64,000 nucleotides of DNA from Winogradskyella undariae (GCF_013285155.1 NZ_JABTEL010000003.1:124001-188000); one strand, 5' to 3'; shown: positions 32,810 to 43,854, counted from the stretch's first letter. Made by a program: numbers and translations. Notes: generated from the letters alone by a model not told the origin.

Positions 32810-35629
32810 ATGTGCAATTTTCAGAAACTTATAATCAATCTTTGTTTTTTATTTGTGATGCTATTTTTTAGTGTAAAATGTTATGCACAAGAAATTCCAC
32901 CAATTCAAATATTTACACCTCAAGATTATGATGCGGAAGATCAAAATTGGGCTATAACACAGTCTAATGATGATTTTATTTATGTTGCTAATAACAAAGG
33001 CTTGTTAGAATATAAAGGCGCTTCCTGGAAACTTTACAATTCTCCTAATGATGGTATATTGAGGTCGGTAAAATTTGTAGGTGATAAGATTTATTCTGGT
33101 GGCTTTATGGATTTTGGCTATTGGACTAGGGATAAGTTGGGGGTGATGTTGTATACTTCTTTAGTGGATGATCGAAATTTTTCAATAAAAGAAGATGAGG
33201 AGTTTTGGGGGATTATTGATGTTGAAGGTTATATTTTATTTCAATCTTTAGAGCGGATTTATATCTACAATATTCTAGAGGATAGTTTTGATATTGTTGA
33301 TTCTGAATTTAGAATCAATAAAATATTTAAAGTTGATGGAAGTATTTATTTTCAAGAAACCGAATTAGGTATTTTTAAGATAGAAAACGGAAAGAAGGTT
33401 TTAATAATTCCAGAGGTGTTATTAAATGGTAATATATTAGTTAATATCTTCAACTCAGACGCAAACTTACTTTTGCAAACCAAAGAAAATGGATTTTATA
33501 AATTTCAAAATGGTAAAGTCAGTAAATGGGTCATAGAATCTAATAATTTATTATCTCAATTAAGTATCTATAACAGTATCCGGTTAAAAGATGGAAGTTT
33601 TTTGTTAGGAACTATAGCTAATGGAATTATTCAATTAGATAAAGATGGAAAAAAAATATTAAAAATAGATAAGTCTAATGGTTTAAGTAATAATACGATA
33701 CTTTCTGTTTATGAAGATAACTTTGGAAGTGTTTGGCTCGGTTTAGATAATGGAATTAATATTGTTAATTTAAATTCAGCTTTTAAAGTTTATATAGATA
33801 ATTTAGGTGTTCTGGGTACAATTTATACAGCTGCTAAAACAGATGATTTTCTTTATTTAGGAACAAATCAAGGACTTTTTTATCAGCCTAATGATTCTGA
33901 TGTAAAATTTAAACAGATAGAGGGAACAAAAGGACAGGTATGGAATTTGTCGGTTATAAATGGAACCTTATTTTGTGGTCATGATAAAGGTACTTTTTTA
34001 ATAAATAATACTAGGGCAGAAAGAATATCTAGCGAGTTAGGGAGTTGGTGTATAAAAGAAATTGAAGGGCATCCTAATCTTTTGATTCAAGGTAATTATA
34101 AAGGATTGACGATTTTAGAAAAGTATAATAATACTTGGCGTTTTAGAAATAAAATAAATGGCTTTAATATCTCTTCTAGATATTTTGAATTTGTTGACTC
34201 AAATCAATTGTTAGTAAGCCATGAACATAAGGGTATTTATAAAATTACACTTGACAATACTTTTAGTAAGGTTATTGATTATAAAAAACTACCAATTAAA
34301 AAAGGTGTTAAGTCAGGAATTGTAAAATATCAAAATGAAGTTTTATATAGTAATAAATCGGGGGTATTTAATTACGATAACAATGCAGAGTCTTTTTTAA
34401 AAGATTCCATATTGAGTAGTTTATTTAGTGATGAAAAATATGTTTCAGGTAAACTATTTAATGACAGGAAAGGAAAAAAACTTTGGGGTTTTTCTGAAAG
34501 TGAAATGATTTTTGTGGAGCCTGGTAAATTATCAACAGAGCCAAAAATTAATGTTGTAACACTTTCAAATGATGTTCGTAAAACTAAATCTGGTTACGAA
34601 AATATCTTGTATTTAAGTGATAATGATTATTTAATAGGAACTACTGAAGGGTTTTTAAATGTTGATTTAAATAAGTTAGTTGAGAAATCGCTAAAGGTCC
34701 ATATGAATAGTGTTAGATATGGAGCTTTACCCGATGAGCTTACTGAGTTAGATCTAGTTAATCCCGATCCGCTAAAAAATAAGTTTAATAATATTCGCTT
34801 TAATTATAGTGTTACCAATTATAATAAACTTTCGACTTCAAAATATCAATCTAGATTAATTGGTTTTTATGATCACTGGAGTGATTGGGGAATTTCTCCA
34901 GAAACATTTTATAAAAATTTGCCTCATGGAGAATACACATTTGAAGCAAGAGCGATTACAGATGGAATACTGTCTAATAATATAATGTCTTACAGTTTTA
35001 CGATTAATAGGCCTTGGTATTTCAGTTTGATAGCTATAATATTATATGTTATTTTATTGTTTCTGTTTTTGTATATTTTATATTTCTATAACAAAAAACA
35101 TTACGAAAGAAAACAAATTAAAGTAATTGAAAAAAAGGAAAGAGAGCTAGAGTTAGAACAATTAGGAAATCAAAGACAGCTTATTCAATTTAAAAATAAA
35201 AATCTACAATTAGATATTGAAAATAAAAATAGGGAGCTTGGTATGGCAACTATGAACTTAGTAAAACGAAATGAGTTGTTAAGTAATATTAAGGATGAGT
35301 TAAGTGAAACTAAATCGCTTGCCGATGTTAGCAAGGTTGTTAAGCGTATTAATAAAAGTATAAATAATACAGGTGATTGGAAATTGTTTGAAGAAGCTTT
35401 TAATAATGTTGATAAAGACTTCATGAAAAAAATAAAGACTCTTCATCCTTCTATTACGGCAAGTGATTTAAGACTCTGTGCTTATCTGCGTTTAAACCTT
35501 TCTTCAAAAGAAATTGCACCACTTCTTAATATCTCTCATAAAAGTGTTGAGGTCAAACGCTATCGTTTGCGTAAAAAACTAGAGTTAAGCCATGATGATA
35601 GTTTATCTAGCTATATTATTGAGTTATAG
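32810..35629 (+). CDS. SusR-like membrane-spanning sensor/regulator with LuxR-type HTH
   Basis: This 939-residue protein has a signal peptide (VKCYAQ). A long periplasmic beta-propeller-type sensor (about 30-640) has repeats such as SVYEDNFGSVWLGLDNGINIV, and a Y_Y_Y-type domain (about 645-730) precedes one membrane helix (~735-757). A cytoplasmic coiled coil (~758-830) and a C-terminal LuxR/GerE-like helix-turn-helix follow (LRLNLSSKEIAPLLNISHKSVEVKRYRLRKKL). No kinase or receiver domain is present, unlike hybrid two-component systems. This layout suits direct sensing of laminarin oligosaccharides in the periplasm and activation of the locus downstream. Direct repeats before susC are its likely target. 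Confidence 0.88.
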   Translation: MCNFQKLIINLCFLFVMLFFSVKCYAQEIPPIQIFTPQDYDAEDQNWAITQSNDDFIYVANNKGLLEYKGASWKLYNSPNDGILRSVKFVGDKIYSGGFMDFGYWTRDKLGVMLYTSLVDDRNFSIKEDEEFWGIIDVEGYILFQSLERIYIYNILEDSFDIVDSEFRINKIFKVDGSIYFQETELGIFKIENGKKVLIIPEVLLNGNILVNIFNSDANLLLQTKENGFYKFQNGKVSKWVIESNNLLSQLSIYNSIRLKDGSFLLGTIANGIIQLDKDGKKILKIDKSNGLSNNTILSVYEDNFGSVWLGLDNGINIVNLNSAFKVYIDNLGVLGTIYTAAKTDDFLYLGTNQGLFYQPNDSDVKFKQIEGTKGQVWNLSVINGTLFCGHDKGTFLINNTRAERISSELGSWCIKEIEGHPNLLIQGNYKGLTILEKYNNTWRFRNKINGFNISSRYFEFVDSNQLLVSHEHKGIYKITLDNTFSKVIDYKKLPIKKGVKSGIVKYQNEVLYSNKSGVFNYDNNAESFLKDSILSSLFSDEKYVSGKLFNDRKGKKLWGFSESEMIFVEPGKLSTEPKINVVTLSNDVRKTKSGYENILYLSDNDYLIGTTEGFLNVDLNKLVEKSLKVHMNSVRYGALPDELTELDLVNPDPLKNKFNNIRFNYSVTNYNKLSTSKYQSRLIGFYDHWSDWGISPETFYKNLPHGEYTFEARAITDGILSNNIMSYSFTINRPWYFSLIAIILYVILLFLFLYILYFYNKKHYERKQIKVIEKKERELELEQLGNQRQLIQFKNKNLQLDIENKNRELGMATMNLVKRNELLSNIKDELSETKSLADVSKVVKRINKSINNTGDWKLFEEAFNNVDKDFMKKIKTLHPSITASDLRLCAYLRLNLSSKEIAPLLNISHKSVEVKRYRLRKKLELSHDDSLSSYIIEL

Positions 35630-35631
35630 CA

Positions 35632-35671
35632 CCTATACAATATTTTTTTTAACCTATACAATGCCTATACA
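35632..35671 (+). promoter_or_regulatory. Three phased CCTATACA repeats upstream of susC
   Basis: CCTATACA occurs at 35632-35639, 35653-35660 and 35664-35671, with start spacings of 21 and 11 bp, so all face the same side of the helix. Similar repeats occur before the genes at 44428 and 59287. A second shared box, GTATGTTTTTTGTA, lies at 35800-35813, 136 bp after the third repeat. It may include a -7 element. The SusR-like or LacI regulator could bind here. Confidence 0.6.
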
Positions 35672-35875
35672 TTTCTTGTTTATTAGTTATTTCGAGGAAT
35701 GATTGCGAATCGTATTTTTAATGAAACAGAATAGAGATACCTTAAAATAAGAGTGTATTTAATATGATATCTGTATTTTTATCTGCTTTTTTTTAGTTTG
35801 TATGTTTTTTGTAGTGTTTAGTTTTAAGATAACGTTAAGAAAATGTTATAATTTGCATGATATAAACTAAGAACT

Positions 35876-38800
35876 ATGAAAATAAAACTTTTCGCGCTCT
35901 TTGCTTTCATTTTAACAATGGCAGTAAATGGGCAAAATGTAGATGTAACGGGAACGGTTACTGAAGGTGCTTCAGGGCAACCACTTCCGGGGGTAAACAT
36001 TATCCTTAAGAATACATCAAAAGGAACAACAACAGATTTCGATGGTAATTTTGTGTTAACAGATTTATCGTTGAATTCTATAATAGTAATTTCTTATATA
36101 GGTTTTGTACCTCAAGAAATAACTATTATTAATGACAAACCATTAACTATATCTCTAGTAGAAGACACGGAGTCTCTTAGTGAGGTTGTTGTTATAGGTT
36201 ATGGTACACAGAAGGTCACTAACGTTTCTGGTGCTATTTCAACTGTTAAGTCAGAATCTATTGAAAAACTTAACCCAACAAGGGTAGAGGAAGCACTTCA
36301 AGGTAATGCTTCAGGGGTTTCGGTTGTACAAAGTGGTTCACCAGGAAGTAAGCCAACAGTTTTGGTGCGTGGTATCCCTTCATTCTCTGGTACAGACCCT
36401 GTCGTTATTATTGATGGTATACCTCAAAGTTTGGATGATTTAAACTCTATTAATTCAGCAGACATTGAATCATTAAATATTTTAAAAGATGCTGCTTCAA
36501 CTGCTATTTATGGTGTTAAAGGTGGTAACGGTGTAATTGTCGTGACAACTAAGTCTGGTAGAAAGAATGAGAAAGTATCTTTTTCATTCAATACTTATAC
36601 TGGTATTCAATCTGTGGATAGGAAAATCGGATTATTAAATGCTTCAGAATATGCTGCTTTAATTAATGAAGGTAGTACTGTTGCTGGTGGTGATATAATT
36701 TTTCAAGATATTTCTTCATTAGGTGTTGGTACAGATTGGCAAGATGAGATTTTTGAAGATGCAAGTATTACATCTTATGCTTTATCTGCTAGAGGTGGTT
36801 CAGAAAAATTAAGCTACTTTTTATCTACAGGTTATTTAAGTCAAGGGGGTATTGTTGGTGGTGATGATAAATCTAATTTTAATAGATTAAACTTTACAGC
36901 TAATATAGATTTTCAATTAACTTCTAAATTAAAGTTTATTTTAAATACAAGTTATGCTAACATAAAAAGTAAATCAATATTAGAAAATTCATTTAACTCA
37001 ATTCTAGGTAATGCAGTAAACTTCGATCCTACGGTTTCAGTATATAATACAGATCCAAATGATTTTGCGACTTATGGATACAGTAACTTGTTATTATCAG
37101 AAATATTTAATCCCGTTCAGAGATTACAAGATACTCATAATGAAAGTAACGGAAATAAATTATATGGTAAGTTTGAACTACAATATGATGTGCTTGAAAA
37201 CCTTAAAGTAACTTCTCGTTTTGGTTATACAAAATGGGATCAGGTAGGGAAAAGCTTTACACCTTTAGCATATTATGGTCCAAATAACGTTTCAAGTGAT
37301 TACAATTCTGATGGAACAGTAAAGACACAAGAAGTGGAAAATGGAGATGGTACTGTAAGTACAATTCCTTCATTTCATAATAGTGTAACAGAGAGTACCG
37401 TATCTAGTTTTAATTATACCTTTGAAAACTTTGCTAGTTATAGTTTTAGTTTAAATGACATGCATAATTTCGATGTAGTTTTAGGTATATCTACTAGTAA
37501 ATCTACAGGATATGGTTTTGGTACAACAAGACAAGATGTTAGAGATAATTCTTGGGAATGGGCAGATATAAGTGCTGCTACGGGTATTAATACTTCTTTA
37601 AACACAGATGCTTACACAGGTTATAGTTATCAAGATTTAGAACGTAGAAACATGTCTTATTTCAGTAGAGTAAATTATGATTACAATGGTACGTATTTAG
37701 CGTCATTCTCTGCAAGACGTGATGGTTCTATAGCTTTCGGTGATGATAATAAATTTGCTAACTTTTATGCAGGTTCTTTAGGTTGGGTTGTTACTAATGA
37801 AGATTTCTTCAATTTCGATCCTATTAATTTCTTAAAAATAAGAGGTAGTTACGGTACTGTTGGTAATGAAAACGTAGATCCACAATATGTAGGTATTACT
37901 ATTGGAGGACCAAGTTATAATTCTACAGCAAACAGTAATGGATATACATTTGGAGATGAATTTGTTTCAGGAGCTACTGTAAACTCATTTAGTAATCCAA
38001 CATTAAGTTGGGAAGAGCAAACACAATATAATATTGGTTTTGATGCTACTTTTCTTAATAATCAATTTACGCTTACTTTAGATTATTTTAATAAATCTGT
38101 TGATGGATTATTATTTACAGATGCACCACCACTTTATGCTGGGACCTCAGAGCCTGTAACATCAAACATAGGTAGTACAGAGAGTAAAGGGATTGATTTA
38201 ACTTTAGGTTATAATAATTTTGGGTCAGAAGATTTTAAAATTAATACATCTGTGACTTTTACTACTTCTAAAAATGAAGTTACAGAAACTAATAGTGATG
38301 GTACAGCATTTGTTTCTGGTGGATCTTATTTTAATGGTCAGCCACACGATGTTACACGTTTCCAAAAAGGTTATACTCCAGGTTATTTTTACGGTTATCA
38401 AACAGACGGATTATTTCAAAATCAAGCCGAAATTAATGCACACGCAACACAATCTGGCGCATTACCAGGTGATATTCGTTTTGTAGATACAAATAATGAT
38501 GGTGTTATTGATGATGATGATAAAACGGATATAGGAGATCCATTCCCGACATTTACTTTAGGATGGAACTTAGGTTTTGAATATAAAAATTTCGATTTAA
38601 GTATGTTTACTTATGCTTCTGTTGGTAATGATATCTTTAGAGCTTACGAGCGTAATGCACAATTTACTAACAAAGATAGAAGTATTTTAAATCGATGGAC
38701 AGGAGAAGGATCTACTAATGATGCTAGCAATCCACGTTACACTTTTGAAGATACTAATAGTAATATTAGACCATCTGACAGATATGTAGAAGATGGAAGC

Positions 38801-39025
38801 TTTATAAAAATAAAAAGTTTAATCTTAGGTTATACATTACCAGAAAAAGTAAGTAAGTTTTTCGGTAAAATAAGAGTCTATGCTCAGGCTAAAAACTTAT
38901 TGACACTTACGGAATATACAGGTTATGATCCAGAGATATCAGGGGGTATTTTAGATACAGGTATTGATAGAGGTGCTTATCCGCAAGCAAGAACTTTTTT
39001 AATGGGCTTAGACCTTAAATTTTAA
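35876..39025 (+). CDS. susC: SusC-type TonB-dependent outer-membrane transporter
   Basis: This 1049-residue receptor imports beta-glucan oligosaccharides across the outer membrane. It has a signal peptide (MAVNGQ), a carboxypeptidase-regulatory-like domain (about 24-100; VTGTVTEGASGQPLPGVNI), a TonB-box-like VVVIGYGTQK, the plug domain (RGIPSFSGTDPVVIIDGIPQ; ILKDAASTAIYGVKGGNGVI) and a 22-strand barrel ending in GLDLKF. It begins the SusCD operon and is followed after 18 bp by susD. Expression is probably driven by the repeats in the 246-bp upstream gap. Laminarin as substrate is inferred from the neighbouring enzymes. Confidence 0.96.
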   Translation: MKIKLFALFAFILTMAVNGQNVDVTGTVTEGASGQPLPGVNIILKNTSKGTTTDFDGNFVLTDLSLNSIIVISYIGFVPQEITIINDKPLTISLVEDTESLSEVVVIGYGTQKVTNVSGAISTVKSESIEKLNPTRVEEALQGNASGVSVVQSGSPGSKPTVLVRGIPSFSGTDPVVIIDGIPQSLDDLNSINSADIESLNILKDAASTAIYGVKGGNGVIVVTTKSGRKNEKVSFSFNTYTGIQSVDRKIGLLNASEYAALINEGSTVAGGDIIFQDISSLGVGTDWQDEIFEDASITSYALSARGGSEKLSYFLSTGYLSQGGIVGGDDKSNFNRLNFTANIDFQLTSKLKFILNTSYANIKSKSILENSFNSILGNAVNFDPTVSVYNTDPNDFATYGYSNLLLSEIFNPVQRLQDTHNESNGNKLYGKFELQYDVLENLKVTSRFGYTKWDQVGKSFTPLAYYGPNNVSSDYNSDGTVKTQEVENGDGTVSTIPSFHNSVTESTVSSFNYTFENFASYSFSLNDMHNFDVVLGISTSKSTGYGFGTTRQDVRDNSWEWADISAATGINTSLNTDAYTGYSYQDLERRNMSYFSRVNYDYNGTYLASFSARRDGSIAFGDDNKFANFYAGSLGWVVTNEDFFNFDPINFLKIRGSYGTVGNENVDPQYVGITIGGPSYNSTANSNGYTFGDEFVSGATVNSFSNPTLSWEEQTQYNIGFDATFLNNQFTLTLDYFNKSVDGLLFTDAPPLYAGTSEPVTSNIGSTESKGIDLTLGYNNFGSEDFKINTSVTFTTSKNEVTETNSDGTAFVSGGSYFNGQPHDVTRFQKGYTPGYFYGYQTDGLFQNQAEINAHATQSGALPGDIRFVDTNNDGVIDDDDKTDIGDPFPTFTLGWNLGFEYKNFDLSMFTYASVGNDIFRAYERNAQFTNKDRSILNRWTGEGSTNDASNPRYTFEDTNSNIRPSDRYVEDGSFIKIKSLILGYTLPEKVSKFFGKIRVYAQAKNLLTLTEYTGYDPEISGGILDTGIDRGAYPQARTFLMGLDLKF

Positions 39026-39043
39026 TATCCAAAATATATTAGT

Positions 39044-40543
39044 ATGAAAAATATAAAAAATAATATTGGATTAGTCATCATACTTTCACTCTTTATGGGG
39101 TGTTCAGACGTGGTTGATTTTGATCCGCACGACGAGTATCAAGTGACTGAAGTAGATTATTTGCAAACAGAAAGTGATTACCAAGCAATGGCTGTGAGTT
39201 GTTATACTCCAACACAGTGGTTAAATCAAGTTATTGTTCTTGGAGATATGGCTTCTGATAATTCTGTATCAGGTGGTGAAAATGCTTCTGATGCAATATC
39301 GTTACAACAAGTAGACGACTATCAAATTTTAGCAAATAATACTACAATAGAAGATTTATGGACATCTGCTTATGAGGGTGTTAATAGAACAAACTATCTA
39401 ATAGACTACAAAGACGTTAACCTTTTAGGTAATGTTGTAGATTTTGATGGTAAAGAAGCTTTATATGGAGAGGTTCACTTTCTAAGAGCTTTCTATTATT
39501 TCAATTTGGTTAAAATGTTTGGTGATGTTGTTTTATTCACGGATCATAAATTAGGCCTTACAGATTTTGGGACTTTACAAAGGTCTCCTAAGGCTGATGT
39601 ATATGCACAGATCGAAGTAGATTTATTACTTGCCATTGATGCATTACCAACAGCACAATCTCAACAAGGGAGAATTACTAAATATGCTGCTCAAGCATTG
39701 TTAGGAAAAGTGTACTTATATCAAGAAAAATTTGATGAAGCAATTCCTGTACTTCAAAGTGTTGTAGATGGTCCTTTTAGTTTAGTACCAAATATGGATG
39801 ATATCTTTTTGCCAGAAGGTGAAAATGGAACTGAGTCTGTTTACGAAGTACAATATTCTAATGGTCAGCCTTACTATAATTGGGGTGGACAAACTAGAGG
39901 TCAAGGAAACTATGCTGTTCAGCAATGTGGAGTTAGAGGGTTTAATGGTGCAGCTGCGATGCCTTATAATTCAGGTTGGAGTACTAATTTACCAACTCAA
40001 GATTTAGCTGCTGCTTATGAAGATGGAGATCAAAGAAAAGAGGCTACAACTTTTGATGTTGAAGCTTATGCTAATGATAATCCAAGTTTAAATGTAACTT
40101 ACCAAGTAGCTCCTTACAAAAATACAGGTTTATATAATAAAAAATATTTACCAAGAAAAGGACAAACAAGTGGACAGGTTGAATTAAATTACGACAACAA
40201 TCAACGTACTATTCGTTATTCTGAAGTCTTATTAATGGCTGCAGAAGCAAATTTAAGAGGAACATCTGGTAGCCAAGGATTAGCACAAACTTATTTAGAT
40301 ATGGTGCGTGCAAGAGCTTTTGGAGATCAAGATCATAGTGTTGTTGCAACGGTTCAATCTGTTTGGGATGAAAGACGTTTAGAATTAGGAATGGAAGGTG
40401 ATCGTTTTTTCGATTTAGTTAGAACAGGGCAAGCAAATAGTGTATTAAGTAGCTTAGGTTATAATTCTGCTACAAATGGACTTTTTCCAATTCCTCAGAG
40501 AGAAATTGATATTTCTCGTTTATCTCAAAACGACGGATACTAA
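39044..40543 (+). CDS. susD: SusD-type glycan-binding lipoprotein
   Basis: This 499-residue RagB/SusD protein has lipobox FMGC (C20) and the fold's hallmark TPR-like segments: YGEVHFLRAFYYFNLVKMFG, ITKYAAQALLGKVYLYQEKFDEAI and the C-terminal RYSEVLLMAAEANLRGTSG with WDERRLELGMEGDRFFDLVRTG. It caps the SusC barrel on the cell surface and captures glycan. It sits 12 bp before the next lipoprotein gene. Binding residues cannot be assigned without a structure. Confidence 0.96.
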   Translation: MKNIKNNIGLVIILSLFMGCSDVVDFDPHDEYQVTEVDYLQTESDYQAMAVSCYTPTQWLNQVIVLGDMASDNSVSGGENASDAISLQQVDDYQILANNTTIEDLWTSAYEGVNRTNYLIDYKDVNLLGNVVDFDGKEALYGEVHFLRAFYYFNLVKMFGDVVLFTDHKLGLTDFGTLQRSPKADVYAQIEVDLLLAIDALPTAQSQQGRITKYAAQALLGKVYLYQEKFDEAIPVLQSVVDGPFSLVPNMDDIFLPEGENGTESVYEVQYSNGQPYYNWGGQTRGQGNYAVQQCGVRGFNGAAAMPYNSGWSTNLPTQDLAAAYEDGDQRKEATTFDVEAYANDNPSLNVTYQVAPYKNTGLYNKKYLPRKGQTSGQVELNYDNNQRTIRYSEVLLMAAEANLRGTSGSQGLAQTYLDMVRARAFGDQDHSVVATVQSVWDERRLELGMEGDRFFDLVRTGQANSVLSSLGYNSATNGLFPIPQREIDISRLSQNDGY

Positions 40544-40555
40544 AAAATAAAACTT

Positions 40556-42160
40556 ATGAAAATATTAAAACACACATTAAGATTATGTCTTTTAGTAATG
40601 GTTTTTTACGGCTGTACTGAAGATAATGTAGATACATCATTTACAGATGGGCTAGAAGCACCAACAGATATTTCAGCTTTAGTAATGGTAACACAAGACA
40701 ATACAGGTTTAGTAACTATTACACCTTCGGGGAACGGAGTTACAGGCTATGTTTTTGATTTTGGAGATGGATCAGAGCTTTCTAATTCTATTCAACCTGG
40801 CAGTAGTATTGAGCATACTTATGCAGAAGGAAATTATGAGTTTACTATTATAGCTTCTAATTTAAATGGATTAAGTACTGTATTCACAGAGGCTGTGGTT
40901 GTATCTTTTCAAGCTCCAGAGAACTTAGTTGTAACTATAACTAATGATCCTGCAATTTCTAAAGCCGTAAATATTGTAGCTGAAGCAGATTTTGCAACCT
41001 ATTACGCAGTGTCATTTGGTGAAGATGAAACAGCAGAGCCAACAATATTTAATAGTGGTGATGTTATTTCGTATACGTATCAACAAGCTGGTATTTATAC
41101 CATAAATGTTGAAGCTTTTAGTGGTGCAATTGCAACTTTAAGTTATACTGAAGATTTCGAAGCTGTAGAAATTGTACAACCATTAAGTTCTGCACCAGAT
41201 CAACCATCTCGATTAGAAGAAGATGTAATTTCGGTTTTTAGCGGTTTTTACACTGATATTGAAGGTGTAGATTTTAATCCAAATTGGGGTCAGTCAACAA
41301 TCTATAATTTATTTGATTTAGCAGGAGATGATATGCTTCTATATTCAGATTTAAATTATCAAGGAATTGATTTAGCAGGAGCAATTGATGCATCTCAAAT
41401 GGAATATTTACATATTGATGTTTGGACAGCAGATGAAAATAATGCAAGTATATCACCAATCACAGCTGGTCCTAATGATACATCAAATGAAACGGCTTAC
41501 GAATTAGAACTTACAGCTCAACAATGGACGTCTTTCGATATTCCTTTGTCGGCTTTTACAGATCAAAATTCATTATTAGATTTTAGTGCTCTTATTCAGT
41601 TTAAATTAGAAGGTGTACCAAATGGAGGAGCAATTTTTGTAGATAATTTATATCTATACAAAGAAAGTGATGAGACTGTACCGGCAGTTTCACCAATTAA
41701 TTTTGAAGAAGAATCAGGACTAAATTTTACTTTAAGTAGTTTTGATGGTGGTTCTATATCTGTTGCAGGTAATCCAGATTTAAATGGTAACTCATCTGCT
41801 ATGGTAGCAGAAGTAATAAAAGGAGCAGGTCAAACTTGGGCAGGTTCTAAAATAACAGTTCCAACACCTTTTCAAGTTATTGGTACTTCTGTAATTACAG
41901 TTAAAGTATGGTCTCCTCGAGTAGGCTTAAATTTATTATTAAAAATGGAAGACAATACAGCATGGCCAAACACGATTGAGACATCAGAGATTACTGCAAC
42001 AACTACTATTGCTAACCAATGGGAAACTTTAACGTTTGATTTTGCAGGAATTGATACTTCAGTAGATTGGTATAATCTTGTATTAATTATGGATAACGGA
42101 ACAGCAGGTGATGGGTCATCAGACTACACAATCTACGTTGATGATATTACAATAAACTAA
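40556..42160 (+). CDS. Surface glycan-binding lipoprotein with PKD and carbohydrate-binding-like domains
   Basis: This 534-residue protein has a lipoprotein signal (VMVFYGC). It contains a PKD domain (about 30-120; FDFGDGSELSNS, HTYAEGNYEFTIIASN), a second Ig/PKD-like domain (120-210), and one copy of the recurrent domain starting EDVISVFSGFYTDIEG (about 222-370) with NPNWGQ and DNLYLY. Another beta-sandwich, carbohydrate-binding-like module (about 375-534) ends in YTIYVDDITI. By position after SusD it is the SusE/F-like surface binding protein of the locus. The recurrent domain is shared with 47611-49485 and 59287-60864. Confidence 0.85.
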   Translation: MKILKHTLRLCLLVMVFYGCTEDNVDTSFTDGLEAPTDISALVMVTQDNTGLVTITPSGNGVTGYVFDFGDGSELSNSIQPGSSIEHTYAEGNYEFTIIASNLNGLSTVFTEAVVVSFQAPENLVVTITNDPAISKAVNIVAEADFATYYAVSFGEDETAEPTIFNSGDVISYTYQQAGIYTINVEAFSGAIATLSYTEDFEAVEIVQPLSSAPDQPSRLEEDVISVFSGFYTDIEGVDFNPNWGQSTIYNLFDLAGDDMLLYSDLNYQGIDLAGAIDASQMEYLHIDVWTADENNASISPITAGPNDTSNETAYELELTAQQWTSFDIPLSAFTDQNSLLDFSALIQFKLEGVPNGGAIFVDNLYLYKESDETVPAVSPINFEEESGLNFTLSSFDGGSISVAGNPDLNGNSSAMVAEVIKGAGQTWAGSKITVPTPFQVIGTSVITVKVWSPRVGLNLLLKMEDNTAWPNTIETSEITATTTIANQWETLTFDFAGIDTSVDWYNLVLIMDNGTAGDGSSDYTIYVDDITIN

Positions 42161-42173
42161 AATTTAAAGAAAC

Positions 42174-43805
42174 ATGAAAAATATAAAATATACTTTATTA
42201 AGTTGTCTTAGTTTTTTGTTTGTACTTGTGGCTTGCCAAGAGGATGATGCAGAATTCGGAGAGATTATAACGCCAAGTAATTTGGTGGTGTCTGCAGAGA
42301 TTTTTGGGCAAGATACTGCAAATCCTTACGGAGATGGATCTGGTATTGTTAATTTAACTGCAATTGCAGATAACGCACTAAGTTATAAATATATTATTAG
42401 TGGTGTAGAGTCTAATTCACCTACCGGTTTATTAGAAACATCATTTAGTGATTTAGGAATAAATACTTATACCGTAAATGTTATTGCTTATGGTACAGGT
42501 GGAGTGTCAATTACAACATCTATTACGGTAGAAGTTTTTGCAAACTATTCACCACCACAAGAATTAATTGATAAATTAGTTGGTGATGGAACTAATGTTT
42601 GGAGAATGAAATCAGAATCTGCAGGTCACTTTGGTTTAGGACCAGTTGGTGGAACCGTAGTCTCTGAATGGTATTCAGCTGGAGCTGATGAAAAAGCAGG
42701 TGTTGGTATGTACGATGATCGTTTTATTTTTAATGAAGATGGAACATTCACGCATATTACAGATAACACAAATGACGATCCTACAACAGATACATCAGGA
42801 ACTATTTTTGGACGTGATGGATTAGTTAATGAAATAGCTACAGGAGGAACTGTTAACGGAGCAGATGTAGAAAATGTACCATACAGTGATTACACAGCAG
42901 AATGGACTTTAATTGCACCAGGTGGTGTAGAAACAATCAGTTTAAGTGACACAGCTTTTATCTCATATTATATAGGTGGTAATCATAGATATCAAATATT
43001 TGATAGATCTACGCCTAATGAAATTACCTTAAAGGCAACAGATGGAAATGGAGATTTTGACTGGTGGTTTGTCTTAACGACAGACGGTGAAGATGTAGAT
43101 GATTCGTTTACTAGTATTTACGATAGTTTAATTTGGTCTGACGAATTTGATGTAGATGGAGCACCAGATGCAACAAACTGGACTTACGATTTAGGTACAG
43201 GAGATAATGGTTGGGGAAATCAAGAACTGCAATCTTATACAGATGATGCAGACAATGTTATTGTAGAAGATGGTTTCTTAAAAATCACAGCTAAAGTAGA
43301 TGGGGCAGGTTATACTTCTTCAAGATTAAAATCAGAAGGTTTATATGATTTTACCTATGGTAGAGTAGAAGTGAGAGCTAAATTACCAGCTTCTCTTGGT
43401 ACATGGCCAGCAATTTGGATGCTTGGTGCAGATTACCAAACTAACACATGGCCTGCTTCAGGAGAAATAGACATTATGGAGCAAAAAGGACAAGATAAAA
43501 ATACTGTTTTGTCTACTGTGCATCATCCAGCTGTGTCTCCAGGTGCTGGAGATTCGGGCAGTACACAATTGTCAACTTCTACTTCAGAATTTCATAATTA
43601 TACTGTTGAGTGGACACCTGAAGAACTTATATTTTTAGTAGATGATACTGTATTTCATACAGTAGTAAATTCTGCAGACCTACCATTTAACAATGACTTT
43701 TTCTTAATCTTAAATGTTGCTATGGGTGGAACATTAGGAGGAACTGTAGCTTCTGATTTTACAGAAGATAGTATGGAAATTGATTATGTAAGAGTATACC
43801 AATAA
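42174..43805 (+). CDS. GH16 endo-beta-1,3-glucanase lipoprotein
   Basis: This 543-residue lipoprotein (lipobox LVAC) has a PKD-like domain (30-120) and a middle strand-rich domain of unknown role (about 130-315; WRMKSESAGHFGLGP). A C-terminal GH16 catalytic domain (about 320-543) carries the catalytic motif EIDIMEQ with nucleophile E431, D433 and acid/base E436. NGWGNQELQSYTDD is typical of the laminarinase subgroup. It should cut laminarin on the cell surface and feed SusC/D. It is the last gene before a terminator at 43855. Confidence 0.93.
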   Translation: MKNIKYTLLSCLSFLFVLVACQEDDAEFGEIITPSNLVVSAEIFGQDTANPYGDGSGIVNLTAIADNALSYKYIISGVESNSPTGLLETSFSDLGINTYTVNVIAYGTGGVSITTSITVEVFANYSPPQELIDKLVGDGTNVWRMKSESAGHFGLGPVGGTVVSEWYSAGADEKAGVGMYDDRFIFNEDGTFTHITDNTNDDPTTDTSGTIFGRDGLVNEIATGGTVNGADVENVPYSDYTAEWTLIAPGGVETISLSDTAFISYYIGGNHRYQIFDRSTPNEITLKATDGNGDFDWWFVLTTDGEDVDDSFTSIYDSLIWSDEFDVDGAPDATNWTYDLGTGDNGWGNQELQSYTDDADNVIVEDGFLKITAKVDGAGYTSSRLKSEGLYDFTYGRVEVRAKLPASLGTWPAIWMLGADYQTNTWPASGEIDIMEQKGQDKNTVLSTVHHPAVSPGAGDSGSTQLSTSTSEFHNYTVEWTPEELIFLVDDTVFHTVVNSADLPFNNDFFLILNVAMGGTLGGTVASDFTEDSMEIDYVRVYQ

Positions 43806-43854
43806 TACAAAGTTTTTATTAGAAGTATAATCCAAATTGTAATTCTTTAGAAAA